Source: Bactericera cockerelli (Eukaryota; Arthropoda; Insecta; Hemiptera; Triozidae). From it: DNA of 64,000 bases. Both the position numbers and the translations under genes were made by a program. Position 1 is the stretch's first letter. Every line of letters starts with the position of its first letter. The stretch spans positions 55,333,533-55,397,532 of the forward strand of contig CM044956.1 of the NCBI GenBank assembly GCA_024516035.1, written 5' to 3'. Shown one piece after another: positions 1 through 10,165 of this stretch. Under the pieces are notes generated by a model, which did no database searches, was not told the origin of the DNA, and was given only the letters and a program-made list of their open reading frames with translations.

Positions 1-589
1 TCTCCTAATGGAGCTGCAATTGATACCAGATTAAATATTCTAGGTATACTGTTAATTCGTCCAAGGTTCCAATACGCTGGTATTGCGAAACATGGCAATA
101 CCTAGTTGGTATTAATCATTGTACCAACTACTTTAAGGTAAAATGATAAAAACAAATGTGAAATACCTAAAGTATTCTACAAGAAGTATCTATATGTTCC
201 AATAATCTTATATTAAAACTCACGAAAGAATCGCGAAATAAAAATCAACGCTCACGCAAAGGAAACATTGCATGGAAATCAGCAATAGGTAATTTATTTG
301 AGGTCAAAATTATTGACCCGTATCAATACTGTTAGGTGAATATTGAACGAAATCCTTGACCTTTTGTGTTGTGCAGAATAACAGGCGCTAGAAATACTAA
401 TGGTTCTGATTTCTCAATTGTTACAACTTTCTATATTACCTACCTGTTAATATGTAAAAAAATAAATTTCGATAAATACCTACATACCTATTATTATAAT
501 TATAAATTATATTAAGAACGATTTATTTGTGGTGAAGCAAAAGCTTATTTACAAGGGTTTTTTACTTCTCAAATTATTTACATTATTTT
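1..589. other. AT-rich stretch, no recognised feature
   Basis: No open frame of note and no repeat that I could match elsewhere in the window. Composition is AT-rich with short TTATTA runs. Confidence 0.6.
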
Positions 590-748
590 ACTTGTCGATA
601 AATAAGGGTTGGGTGGAAGAGATTGCCATAGGCAATAACCACACCCTTTAGTTATTCCATTTAATTGTTTTTATTATTATTTATTTTGAATTTATATTAG
701 TCCTTATAATAAAGTATTTACTATTTAATAATAATAATAATAATAATG
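590..748 (+). mobile_element. LINE 3'-end relic with (AAT)n tail
   Basis: Carries the quasi-palindrome 'attgccataggcaat' (622-636) followed by a CCGCC-like stretch, then an AATAAAG signal and an (AAT)n tail at 728-748. The same arrangement recurs at 47425-47635 and, on the minus strand, at 20113-20525 and 54165-54365. One frame reads K-R-L-P-stop-A-I around the palindrome, matching K-R-L-P-Q-A-I in those copies. I infer the last codons and 3' UTR of a non-LTR retrotransposon ORF2. Confidence 0.6.
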
Positions 749-960
749 ACTCATTTCTCCTAACGAAAAATATGTGTCCTTTGTGTTCTTATAACTTTTT
801 TGGGTAGCGCAAAATAATTGAACTTTTTCATTTCTTTTACATTCCCATGTATCATTCGCTCATAATCTCGCCACTGGTCGCTGATAATCTAATAGCAGCT
901 ACTCATTTTTCCTCACGAGGTATGTTTGACCCCATACGTCCAGGTACAGAGCAGAAAATC
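729..960 (-). mobile_element. SINE family C, head-truncated copy
   Basis: Reverse-complement match to the body of the SINEs at 20721, 28738 and 63005: the 'cctcacgaggtat' block (about 913), the CCACTGG block, the reverse of 'gcgctaccca' near 806-815, and an (AAT)n tail at the left. The tRNA-like head is missing. Its tail is the same AAT microsatellite that ends the preceding LINE relic. Confidence 0.65.
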
Positions 961-1065
961 GAATCTTCATTTTAAAAGATTTCAGTATAATTTACATTTT
1001 GATTGTACGTATACAGAAACATTTTTCCCCTTGTCTCTCTTATACCTGTAAAATGACTTTATATG

Positions 1066-1137
1066 TCTAATAATAATAATACTAATGATAATAATAATAT
1101 AACACGCTTAAGTGGAAGGTAACCACCAGTGGAAGGT
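1066..1137 (-). repeat. Partial 3' module of SINE family G
   Basis: AAT repeats followed by 'ggtaaccacca', the reverse complement of the ACCTTCCACT-(ATT)n end found in at least seven other places. The hairpin half is lost. Confidence 0.55.
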
Positions 1138-1899
1138 ACATGTTTAAGAGACACAAGTAAAAGGAAAAACTGACGGCACACCTACGCCATTGCAAGAGTC
1201 TTCATTATTCTTAATAACGTTTTCCTAGAAGGTAGACAAAAGAAAAATGAGAGCTGTAAAGGCAAAAGAGAACATGATATAGGTTCAAAGTTAACAAGTC
1301 CTTGACAAGGAATAGAGAATAAGAGGAAAAGATATAAGGGTACGAGTACTCCACATGGGTACATAAGGTACATAAGTACAAGGTAGTCCCATGATGCCAA
1401 AAGTTTGTACCCGCAGTCATCGTACTCGCAGATAAAGAAAATGTATTAAGGTCTAAGGTTTAGGTCCAATTTTTTCGTTTTTATGTTTTTTATTTTCGTA
1501 ATGTCAATAATGAAATTTTGTAAAATATTTCCCCAAGATAATTGAAAAAAAAAAAATCTTCAAAGACCTGTTAGAATCGCAAACAGAAGTATAGATACAA
1601 ATATCTAAATATTCGGTCCATTAGAAATCTTTACTAAATTAAAAAAAGTAGTAAAAAAAAAAAAAAAACAATATAAAACCAAACATATATTTAGTTAATA
1701 ATCATTATCCATCATGAAATGAATAATTAAAAAAAAAAAAAAAAAAAAATTGTTTACTTATTTAAAATCTGAAAAGTAGGAAATTAAAATTGATTTTTAC
1801 CCAATTATTTGAAAGTTGAGAAAAAGTTCTTATGGCCATCACCGAGTGCACTTACCCTAAATCTTACATTATAAAAAGTAAATTTGTTCACTTACTTTG
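1138..1899. other. No recognised gene; A-runs
   Basis: Two overlapping minus-strand frames at 1182-1420 resemble no family and lack supporting signals. Long A-runs occur near 1545, 1650 and 1730, but no retroelement could be attached to them. Confidence 0.5.
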
Positions 1900-2035
1900 A
1901 CTCCTTTTCTTCTTTTTCAGCTTACTCGCGTTCTTCCCCATCCTTGTCTTTCTTTTGTCTCCTCCTCCTCCTCCTCCGTCTGACTCCTCCTCCCGTTCCT
2001 TCTGGCTCCTCCCTCTCCTCCTCCTTTTTGTATTA
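1900..2035. repeat. Pyrimidine-rich TCC/CTT tract
   Basis: Imperfect CTCCTCCTCC-type tract on the plus strand, one of many polypyrimidine or polypurine tracts in the window. Confidence 0.7.
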
Positions 2036-2112
2036 TAATTAGTTGGAATCCTCTTTTCTCGCACTTATATTTTCCTTTCAACTTCAGAAGTAAAAAGAAC
2101 TTCTTTGACTGT

Positions 2113-2122
2113 ATTATATTTT

Positions 2123-2154
<32 letters not shown>

Positions 2155-4069
2155 CAATATAAATCCCACTTTGGGCATTTATTGATACATTACAATCTAG
2201 ATTAAATCTAATAAGCAATTTTATTCTAAAAAGGTTATAGTAAAAAGTAAAATATATGTACATAAACATAAATATTCTTAAGTCTAGTTGAGGTGGTTAC
2301 ATTTTGCGCTGTACCGTTACGAAGTATAAAAGTAATTTATACTAAATCAAATGGTTTCTTCCTCTTTAATCTTCTAACTAGGTCTGAAACATTGAGAAGA
2401 TGGACGGCCTCAATATTTTCATGTACCTCTAGCCTCTGTTGATGTTTTGAGGCATAAATTTGCATTGTTTCTCTAACTGACTCAACGCCCAAGTCGCGGT
2501 GCAGTAAGTTGTTCCTAATGTACCATGGGGCATTGACAATGTCCCTTAGCACTTTGTTCTGAAATCTCTCTATAATGAGTCTGTTGGATGCGCTGGTACA
2601 GCCCCAAAGCTGGATACCATAGGTCCAAACTGGTTTCAGGACCTGGTTGTATAGTAAAAGTTTATTCTCGATGGGAAGTGGAGAGTAGCGTCCCATTAGC
2701 CATTTCATCTTGTTGTACTTCATATCAAGTTGAGTTCTTTTCTTCTTTACGTGTTCTTTCCATTTCAGTTTTGCATCGAGAGTCATTCCCAAGTATTTCG
2801 CTTGATTCGAGAAGGGAATGATTTTGTTATTGATGTAAATCGGTATGTAGGGCTGATTTCTGTTGGTAAAATCCACATGAACCGACTTACTATCATTTAG
2901 TCTTATTCTCCATTTTGAAGTCCACCTTTGAAATCTGGAGAGGGTTTGGTTGAGTTCTGATGATGTTTCTTCGGTATTATCTCCAACTACCAAAAATGCT
3001 GTGTCATCAGCAAATGTGGCAATAGTGTTTTCTTCTTCCTCGGGCATGTCACTTGTGTACAATAGATACAAGACTGGTCCAAGTACGCTTCCTTGGGGAA
3101 CGCCTGCACATATTTCTTGTAGTTCAGAATATGCATCTTCATGTTTAATTCTAAAATACCGATTTGAGAGGTATGATTCAAGAATTTTGGCAAGTTTTTC
3201 TGGCAACATTTTTTTCAACTTGAATTTCAAGCCTTCATGCCATACTTTATCAAAAGCTTTAGTTACATCTAGAAATACTGCGGAGCATACTTTCTTTTCT
3301 TCTATTGATTTTTCTATCAGATGAACAAGTCTGTGCACTTGTTCTATGGTAGAATGTTTTGTTCTGAACCCAAACTGATGGTCTGGTATGAGTTTCTTGT
3401 CAAAAATGACTGATGTTAAGCGCTTGTATAAAAGTTTTTCGAACAATTTTGATAGCACAGGGAGCAGAGAGATGGGTCTATAAGACTTCAGCTCCTCGGG
3501 TTGTTGTCCTGGTTTCTGAATCATGATTACTTCAGCAATTTTCCATAATTGCGGCACATATTGTATCTTGAAAGCTGCGTTTATTATTTGTGTTATCCTA
3601 ACGCAAGCTTTCCTAGGGAGTTCCTTGAGGACTTGACCTGTTATTAAGTCATATCCAGGGGATTTTTTCGGATTAATTTCTTTATCAATTGTTCTCTGTA
3701 GCTCTCTTACTGTTATGCAAGGGATATAGTAATCCTCTTCTTGATATAGCATATATGGAAGAGGTTGTTCATTTGAATCTGGTTCGTTAGGATTAAATAT
3801 TTTTGATAAATATTTAGCAAATAGTTGACATTTATTATTATTATCACGGATCCATTTACCCTCCGAGTCTCTCAATGGTGGAGATTGATTAATGGGTCTT
3901 TTGAGTGGTTTAATGGCTTTCCATAATGAGTAGTCTGAATTTTGATCTGGGGAAAGCTCACTAAGAAAGGTATTAATCGATTCCTTTTTTAAATCTTGTA
4001 TTTCTTTACGCACCTTTTCTGATAACTTATTGTAAATTGTTTTATGCAGAGGGTAGCGATTATATTTTG
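2113..4069 (-). mobile_element. 5'-truncated Jockey-clade LINE with 11-bp target-site duplication
   Basis: The element reads leftwards and ends in a poly(A) tail, seen as a T-run at about 2124-2154. The direct repeat 'attatattttg' occurs immediately outside the tail (2113-2123) and again just outside the coding end (4059-4069), which is what target-primed insertion leaves. The insert itself is about 2124-4058. Only the downstream half of ORF2 is present, so the copy is 5'-truncated. A small inverted repeat, CCCAC-TTT-GGG, lies at 2164-2174 just inside the tail. Confidence 0.85.
2337..4058 (-). pseudogene. Jockey-type reverse transcriptase, N-terminally truncated ORF2
   Basis: The frame is open for 583 codons including flanking DNA. 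It shows reverse-transcriptase blocks in order: PKKSPGYD, KSYRPISLLPVLSKLFEK, FGFRTKHST, SAVFLDVTKAFDKVWH, GVPQGSVLGP, then the catalytic FADD at about residues 359-362 (3003-3014), followed by the thumb region and a WTYGIQLWG block. This places it in the Jockey clade, where ORF2 normally starts with an apurinic endonuclease; that domain is missing. The first ATG (4088) and about the first ten residues lie outside the insertion, upstream of the target-site duplication, so they are not original LINE sequence. The reading frame has no internal stop, suggesting a fairly young insertion, but without its own promoter or ORF1 it cannot be autonomous. Confidence 0.85.
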
Positions 4070-4659
4070 TAATATTATAATTATACACTTTTATTTTATA
4101 ATTATACGTTTATGGTAATATTGTCTTTACATTGTACCTGTTTTAGAAACAAACGAGAAAGTATGCTTTTAGAAATAAAATTCTAAACGTAGACACATTT
4201 TACACGTAGCGTTGTTTCAGGAGAAAAATTCCACTCCTTTGATATTTATCTTTTTTGAAAAGAGAAATTTACTGCGTTTTTCTGGAATCTGGGAGATATA
4301 TTCAGGAATTTCCTGAATTTTTGCTTTCGTACAAAAACGTGGAAGTTGTTTTCTTTTGTTTTATCTCAGTTAATTTCTTTTCCTTCCACTTCAAGTAACT
4401 TCTTAATTATTGCTTTTACTTTAGCAACGCACACACACAAACACGTAACATAATACGATTTTATATGTTGTAAAGTTACATTTATTAATGTGACTTGGTG
4501 AATTTTCAGTTTCAATGCCATAATTTTTTTTTCTCGTGAACTGTTTTGAAAAAAAAAAAAAAAAAAAAAAATAGGTTTGTTAAAAATAAATAAATAACTA
4601 GTGTTTGTTTAAAGGCTTTAAAAACTGCTATTGATGAAAAATTTACAGGAAATTTTTGA
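4070..4659. other. No recognised feature
   Basis: AT-rich flank of the Jockey copy. An A-run at about 4549-4571 is the only structured piece. Confidence 0.5.
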
Positions 4660-4757
4660 CCGCATAATAATAAAACTCTGAGGGTTAGGTGGTAGAAAAT
4701 GCTCTGAGCATTAACCCCGCCTGGTGGTTACCTTCCACTAAAGAGTGTTATTATTAT
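4660..4757 (+). repeat. 3' module of SINE family G
   Basis: Starts near 'ctctgagggttaggtgg', contains the perfect inverted repeat AATGCT-CTG-AGCATT (4698-4712), then 'aaccccgcctggtggtta' and an ATT tail. Matches 6283-6385, 21738-21835, 42050-42140 and 51349-51432. Confidence 0.75.
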
Positions 4758-5109
4758 TGTGAATGATTATAATATTTTCTATACCTTATGGGTAATAGAA
4801 AGTAAGTAATAGTACTTTCTCGTATGAGAAGAAGCAAGCTGACAGAATTTAATTTCGAATTTCTCTCAAACAAGAAAGTATACAATTTATTTCAATGTCA
4901 CGAGCGACAGTCTTGTAATTTTTCATTATCTACGAAACCGTACAAAACGCAAAAGAATATTGTAGAATTCTCAGCATTTGTCAGTCGCCTGACAACTCAG
5001 CCCCAAGTTGATAACCTAAGTCTTATGACAACTTGTTACAAGTTCTGGAAATTGATATTAAGAGGTAGAAACTTATAAATAAATAGTTATCTTTCAAAAG
5101 TACACGACT
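4758..5109. other. No supported gene
   Basis: Contains an 84-codon plus-strand frame (4824-5078) with no recognisable domain, motif or repeat; I do not call it a gene. Confidence 0.5.
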
Positions 5110-5212
5110 GTCCCTCGAGCCGGGTTACAGTACGATGTCATTGGTTGAAAGGGCTGAAACTACAACTCTGGTCTGACTTGTCATGAATTTAATCCTGTTT
5201 CATAATTCGGCC
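5110..5212. mobile_element. MITE family I, fragment
   Basis: The right end 'tcataattcggccctaa' is almost identical to the right end of the copy at 8750-8907. The internal ATTGGTTGAAA block resembles the other copies. Confidence 0.5.
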
Positions 5213-5590
5213 CTAATTTTGTCAAACAGAATTTATCGAAAGAATTATGTGCGATAAAAAAGAAAGAAAAATATATGCTCAAATTAATAAAATAAAATAT
5301 TACTAGGGGCAAGGACTCTGATTGTTACACACCTCTTTATGTATATATTCATTTTAATTTTTTTTATATTAATACCTATCATTGAAATTATTGGTATAAG
5401 TTCTCGGAAGAACATCTATACACAACTCTTGGCAAAACAAAGAAAAATCAAAATAGTGTGAACTTGCAAAAGGCAAGTGTGTTTTATCTTGAAATGAAAT
5501 TTCGAAAAATATCATCATCATTGATTTTCACCGTTCTTAGGTAAAATCATACTTTTTGTAATAATGTGAAAGAACTTTCATAATAAGGAC
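5213..5590. other. No recognised feature
   Basis: AT-rich, without a significant frame or matched repeat. Confidence 0.5.
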
Positions 5591-5851
5591 TTAGGAAGAA
5601 GCTCTCTTTCTCTCTTTCTTATTGTGTCTCGTCTGTTTGAGAGAGAGGGAGAAAATTAAGGGACTTTTTATTGTTTGAGAGAGACAGAAAAAGAGTAAGT
5701 TGAGAGAGTGAGCGAGAGAGAGAGAGAGAGAGAGAAGGAGGGAGGGGGAGGGAAAGGGAGGGCAGGGAAAGGGAGGGAGAGAGAGAGAAAAAAAATCGAA
5801 GAAAGAAAGAGGGAGGAAGAGAATTGGAGAGAGAAAGAAGAGATTGAGAGT

Positions 5852-5907
<56 letters not shown>

Positions 5908-6115
5908 GAGAGACAATAATATTAGAGGTAGACCAAAAGAAGTTAGAGAGAGTAAGCAACAAAAGACAGAAAAAATTACAAAGGGAGAGAGAGGAAGATA
6001 GAGAGACGGCGATAAAAAAGTTATTTGTAAAAAGGAGACCACACACTACACAGGTCGAGAGGTAGAGAGCGACTGAAAGAAGCAGAGTTGGAGAGGAAAA
6101 GAATGAGAAAATAAA
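5591..6115. repeat. Long GA-rich tract
   Basis: About 500 bp almost all purine on the plus strand, with a pure (GA)n core at about 5850-5902. The Ser/Leu-rich and Arg/Glu-rich frames across it come from the dinucleotide repeat. Confidence 0.9.
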
Positions 6116-6177
6116 ATCTAAGAAAAAGAGATCAGTGCTTGAAAGCTTCTCAAAATGCATTGTAGGGAAAAATGCAT

Positions 6178-6262
6178 GCATCTGCTGGGATTCGAACACA
6201 CGAAGTTGAGAACCAAACCATGTGCTATTTGAAACACTTATAGGTACGCCCTGTTGCATAGT
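6178..6262 (-). mobile_element. tRNA-like SINE head
   Basis: On the minus strand this reads like the 3' half of a tRNA, with a B-box-like 'gtgttcgaatccc'. The SINE body would run into the GA tract to the left. It does not fold as a clean tRNA, so it is not called a tRNA gene. Confidence 0.5.
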
Positions 6263-6282
6263 TTTCTATTGAAAGAGCTAAT

Positions 6283-6385
6283 ATAATAATAATAACAACA
6301 CTCTTTAGTGGATGGTAACCACCAGGCGAGGTTAATGCTCAAAGCATTTTCTACCAGCTAAACCTCAGAGTCTTATTATTTTGTA
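6283..6385 (-). repeat. 3' module of SINE family G
   Basis: Reverse-complement copy with AAT tail at the left, 'ggtaaccaccaggcgagg', and the inverted repeat AATGCT-CAA-AGCATT (6334-6348; the last A of the loop doubles as the stem base). Confidence 0.75.
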
Positions 6386-6559
6386 GTCAGAAACTCAAAT
6401 TGATGAGGAAAAATCCATGCACTGGGTGGATGAAATCTCCATACAGACAACAGCCAAAATGGAGGCCCAATAAATTTTTGACCACATTTTAGGAAACCCT
6501 GACGTAGACGCACAAAAACGTAACTAATACCAATTTTATTGCAATCTGCGTTACGCCAT

Positions 6560-6910
6560 ATTAAAATCCCTCTTTTGCTCTCTCTCTCACTTCTTCTCCA
6601 CTATTCCCACCCTCTCTAGAATATCCTGTTTCCTTCTACCCTTTCTCTGTCCTCCTCTCTCTCTCTCTCTCTATTCTGTTTCCTTGGTTCTCTGCTCTTC
6701 CCCATCCTCGCTCTCTCCCTCCTTCTCTCTCTCTCTCTCTCTCTCCCTTTCCTTGGTTCTCTGCTCTTCCCCATCCTCGCTCTCTCTCTCCTTCTCTCTA
6801 TCTCTCCCTTTCTTTGGTTCTCTGCTCTTCCCCATCCTCGCTCTCTCCCTCCTTCTCTCTCTATCTCTCCCTTTCCTTGGTTCTCTTCTCTTCCCCATCC
6901 TCTCTCTCTC

Positions 6911-6955
<45 letters not shown>
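6560..6955. repeat. CT-rich minisatellite, about 65-bp unit
   Basis: A unit containing 'ggttctctgctcttcccca' repeats about four times (near 6685, 6755, 6817, 6880), separated by variable (CT)n, ending in a pure (CT)n run at 6920-6955. Confidence 0.8.
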
Positions 6956-6959
<4 letters not shown>

Positions 6960-7157
6960 GGTCGTGCGGTCTACCGGAACATTTGCATCTCCGCTTGCAC
7001 TTAGTTAACTGCTCCTGTGAGTTTTGAGGCAGCTAATGGCCAGGAACTAAGAGGTGTTCTCAATGGCTGGATTGTCAAGGCGGAACTAGTATTTATTATT
7101 ATCCTTACGTATTTAAATCTTTTTAAAACATTATCCTACTTCTCCGCACGACCGCAC

Positions 7158-7158
<1 letters not shown>
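6955..7158. mobile_element. Short inverted-repeat element embedded between (CT)n and (GA)n
   Basis: The left end 'tgtgcggtcgtgcgg' (about 6954-6968) is matched in inverse by 'ccgcacgaccgcaca' (about 7144-7158). The CT run outside the left end and the GA run outside the right end extend the inverted symmetry. No coding capacity. A MITE or a hairpin-generated duplication are both possible. Confidence 0.55.
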
Positions 7159-7200
<42 letters not shown>

Positions 7201-7290
7201 AAAAAAGAGAGAGGGACAGAGACAGAGGGAGAGAGAAAGAGAGAGAAAAAAAGAGAGATAGAAAGAGAGAGAGAGAGAGAGAAAGAGCCA
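7157..7290. repeat. GA-rich tract
   Basis: Purine tract beginning directly at the inverted end of the preceding element. Confidence 0.85.
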
Positions 7291-7639
7291 CTCAAAATAT
7301 CAATCGATTTGAAAAATTACAAATGCTACAAAAAATTGTACAATTAGGTATATCAAGAAAAAAATTAACCACGCCCAGGCTGGGTGAGGTTAATGTTAAT
7401 GCGACATGTGGTTTGACTGGTAAGAAGTAAATTTCTGTTCTTCTATAACCACTTTTTATAGCTATATCTTCCTGAATGTGACCGTACGTAGGATCTATGT
7501 AGCGTTAGATCAGTAAACAGAATTGTAAACGGAATGTGGTTAGGTACTAGATATTTATGATTATTAATTGAAATTTTTTATCAAGGTTAACAAAATAGTT
7601 AATTTCATCAGTACGTCTAGTTATGATAGACAGCAATAC

Positions 7640-7745
7640 AGCATAGTGTAGAAGAGGATTACTGAAGTTAAGCAGCGCCAGCGCAGCGTCCAGCTAAGTA
7701 AACTTCGTGTTGCTGGCATTCCGGCCCAACCCAGGCTGGATGAGA
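7640..7745 (+). mobile_element. 5S-rRNA-like fragment of composite repeat E
   Basis: Contains 'actgaagttaagcagcg', close to the box A region of eukaryotic 5S rRNA, followed by 'ggcattccggcccaaccc' shared with the copies at 21160-21270 (minus), 48940-49040 (minus) and 53480-53785. It is too divergent and short to be a 5S gene. A short piece of the same body, 'ccaggctgggtgaggttaat', lies at about 7376-7395. Confidence 0.6.
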
Positions 7746-8749
7746 TTAAAAAAAAGTTAATTTTTTTCAAAATCTACTCAAGAAAGGATTACTTAGATTC
7801 GCAGGCACTCCCCAAGTCCCCCAGACTATATCAACAAATTTCACATGCATGTCCTAAATGTTCATGAAATTCTGGAAATTATAAAATAATATCTAATTAT
7901 TGTCTTATTAAGCAATTAAACCATCATAGACCATACAAATTTGGTACTCCGCAAGAAAATCAATAAAATGCAAGATGCAAGTACCTACTGTTGAATTTTT
8001 TTTACAAAACTTTACTATGCTCCTTTTACAAATAAATCGCAGAACTCCTGTTAACTTTAAAATAAAGCTCATCTTACGAATACATCGTAGAATTTTGTTT
8101 ATTATTTATTTTTTACAATAAAAAAAAAACACATTCCAAAAGTTTTCCAATCATTTTTATTCCGGAGTCACAGAAAACTAACGCGGAAGAAAGTTTCTTC
8201 CCTTATTTTCGGCAAGCTCAAAGTTGAGAAAACATCATTTATAATGAGGGGTTGACTCTCCCTCAACTTTTCTACCTTTAGAGAGAGGCTGCGAGGTAAG
8301 TTTCCCTTCCCTGTATATTTGTTATTTGCCTTCGTGTGGGGGAAATGGCAGCGAGAGGTAAAAGGAGACTCGCTATGGTTGGGTTCAGGTTTGCCTTTTG
8401 ATCCCATGAGCGTTGGTTTCATTCCAAAAAGTGAGAATTTTATAGGCAAACTAGGGTACAATAGTTTTTTTGATTTAGATCTCAATTCCTGAGGGGGTAG
8501 TTAGGAAAAGGATAGGACTACGAAAAAACCAGACTCTCAACACTGAAAAATCGTACTTGAGAAAAATCGTCATGTTATCATGTGAAAACGAAATTTTAGC
8601 ATAAAGCAAGTCGTAAAATGAAAGATGACCGCTAAAAGTCTAGGGTGACCGCTGAAAGTCTACGTTGGAATTCTGTCAACCCGAATCCCATAAAATAATT
8701 TAATTTTCCAGAAATTGAGAGAGAAATTTTGAGCATTGTTTTTTTATAT
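7746..8749. other. No supported gene
   Basis: A 105-codon minus-strand frame at 8168-8485 has no family resemblance or repeat relation. The rest is AT-rich single-copy-looking DNA. Confidence 0.45.
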
Positions 8750-8907
8750 ATAGAAAACAGGATCAGATTAACTACTCCTACACCCTATCCCTTAGCACGC
8801 CCTTGGTGGCAATTTCAACCTTATCACAGCGCATTTATATCAGCTGGTGATAGTGGTTTGGATTAACAAAACCTAGATATTTATTCCTGTTTCATAATTC
8901 GGCCCTA
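8750..8907. mobile_element. MITE family I
   Basis: The reverse complement of this stretch matches 10043-10165 across 'ttgttaatccaaa', 'gcgctgtgat' and a TTAATCT block, and its right end 'cataattcggccctaa' matches 5195-5212. Both ends carry an AACAGGA block in inverse orientation. It is non-coding. Confidence 0.6.
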
Positions 8908-9600
8908 AATCTTGAATTATCTATCATAAAGCAACTTGCACTTCACATCTCTGACGAACGTCCACAGAAAACGCACCCTCTGTTTGCCACCCTCCACATA
9001 ATTCAACACTTGTGTGTCAAAATCTATTACCAGCCTCCAGGGAGAAAAAAATAAGAAGAAAAAACACTTCACAGACCATTATTATAAAATGTAGCGACTA
9101 CTCTGAACCTTGCCTCCTACACCCCCTACCCCCACCGCTCCTCAACCTCCTACACCCCCTACCCCCACAAAGTACTACACCTTCCGCACAGCTCCTCTAC
9201 CACTACCTCCATACCCCACCCTATCTTCTCTGCCTCCTTCAACTACCCTTCTTCCTAATTTTTCCTTACATTTCACCTGCTATACCTCTCACCCCCTACC
9301 CCTCTGTATTGTACCTCCAGTATATCAAATACCCCTTATCTTAGCCCCCTTATACTACTCTAGTCCTCATCAAAAGACCAAACCCTCATTGAAAGCCCAC
9401 TCTCACCACTCTGCCATCCTGCACTTTCATGTTATTCCCTTAAGGTAACTCATCTCCTCATCAAATACTAAAGTTGCTAACTTATTCCCCTGCCACCTTA
9501 CTTTACCTTCGTTTTCACCCAAAATGATTATCTGGCCCTCTGTTACAATTCCTCTACTTGAGATCACTTTCATTCAGAGCCAAATGGTAAAACAGGTTTA
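8908..9600. other. C-rich low-complexity stretch
   Basis: Between about 9100 and 9450 the plus strand is CCT/ACC-rich, with a direct duplication of a roughly 33-bp segment ending in 'ctacccccac'. Frames here read as Pro/Leu/Tyr-rich simple sequence and are not credible proteins. Confidence 0.55.
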
Positions 9601-9602
9601 AA

Positions 9603-10040
9603 TGGCAGTTAATGCCTTAAGCAGAGAATGCATAAGGCATTAACTTCGCCCCGGATTACAAGACAATTGTAAATTTAAATATTTTTTCTTCTTCTATACC
9701 TATTTTATTTTGTAACTAGCCGTTTGCCCGTGCTTTGCAACGGGACTAAATTTCAAATTTACTAAGGCATGGCCGTACTGCTGGACAGCAATGCCTTTTT
9801 GAACTTTTTATAATTTTTCTGGACAAAGCGATAATGGTTTTGGGGGGGTCAATTCTGAGACATTTTTCGCTATCTCTTACCGTTTTGGCTAAACAACTCC
9901 GGACAAACAAACATAGGTAGGTAGGTAGGTAGGTAGTCCTTTTTTCTGTTTTATATATAGAGATTATTGTTATTTTTTTTATCTGTTAATAATTTATTGT
10001 TAATTGTTTTATATAAAAAATAAAGTGTAAATAAAATAAA
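9603..10040 (+). mobile_element. LINE 3'-end relic split by a Helitron
   Basis: The 3' module AATGC-ATAAG-GCATT (9627-9641) is followed by 'aacttcgccccggattaca'. A minus-strand relative is at 52975-53130. An AATAAAG signal and an A-rich tail at 10015-10040 lie beyond the Helitron at 9716-9963. I infer one LINE 3' UTR interrupted by that insertion. Confidence 0.55.
9716..9963 (-). mobile_element. Non-autonomous Helitron
   Basis: On the minus strand it starts TCTCTATATATA, preceded by A, and ends with CTAG followed by T, as Helitrons do. A GC-rich hairpin, CCCGT-loop-ACGGG, lies just inside the 3' end. It contains a TAGG microsatellite (9914-9936) and no coding sequence. Its ends match the copies at 35712-35952 and 48575-48815. 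Confidence 0.75.
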
Positions 10041-10042
10041 TG

Positions 10043-10165
10043 TCTAGGATTTGTTAATCCAAATCACAATCACTGAACAGCTCATATAACGCGCTGTGAT
10101 TGGTTAAAATTCCCACCAGATGGGATTAGTTAATCTAATCCTTTGTCATAATTTTCTCTTAATTC
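10043..10165. mobile_element. MITE family I, inverted copy
   Basis: Shares 'ttgttaatccaaa' and 'gcgctgtgattggtt' with the copy at 8750-8907 in opposite orientation, ending in 'gtcataattttctcttaa'. Confidence 0.55.

Noticed and set aside
5591..6259. Long Ser/Leu-rich and Arg/Glu-rich frames over the GA tract
   Set aside because: Dinucleotide repeats give stop-free frames on both strands; the peptides are pure low complexity.
7640..7745. Possible 5S rRNA gene
   Set aside because: Only the box A neighbourhood matches; the rest diverges and the segment recurs inside an interspersed repeat.
8168..8485. 105-codon minus-strand frame
   Set aside because: No recognisable motif, no upstream signals, codon content like its AT-rich flanks.
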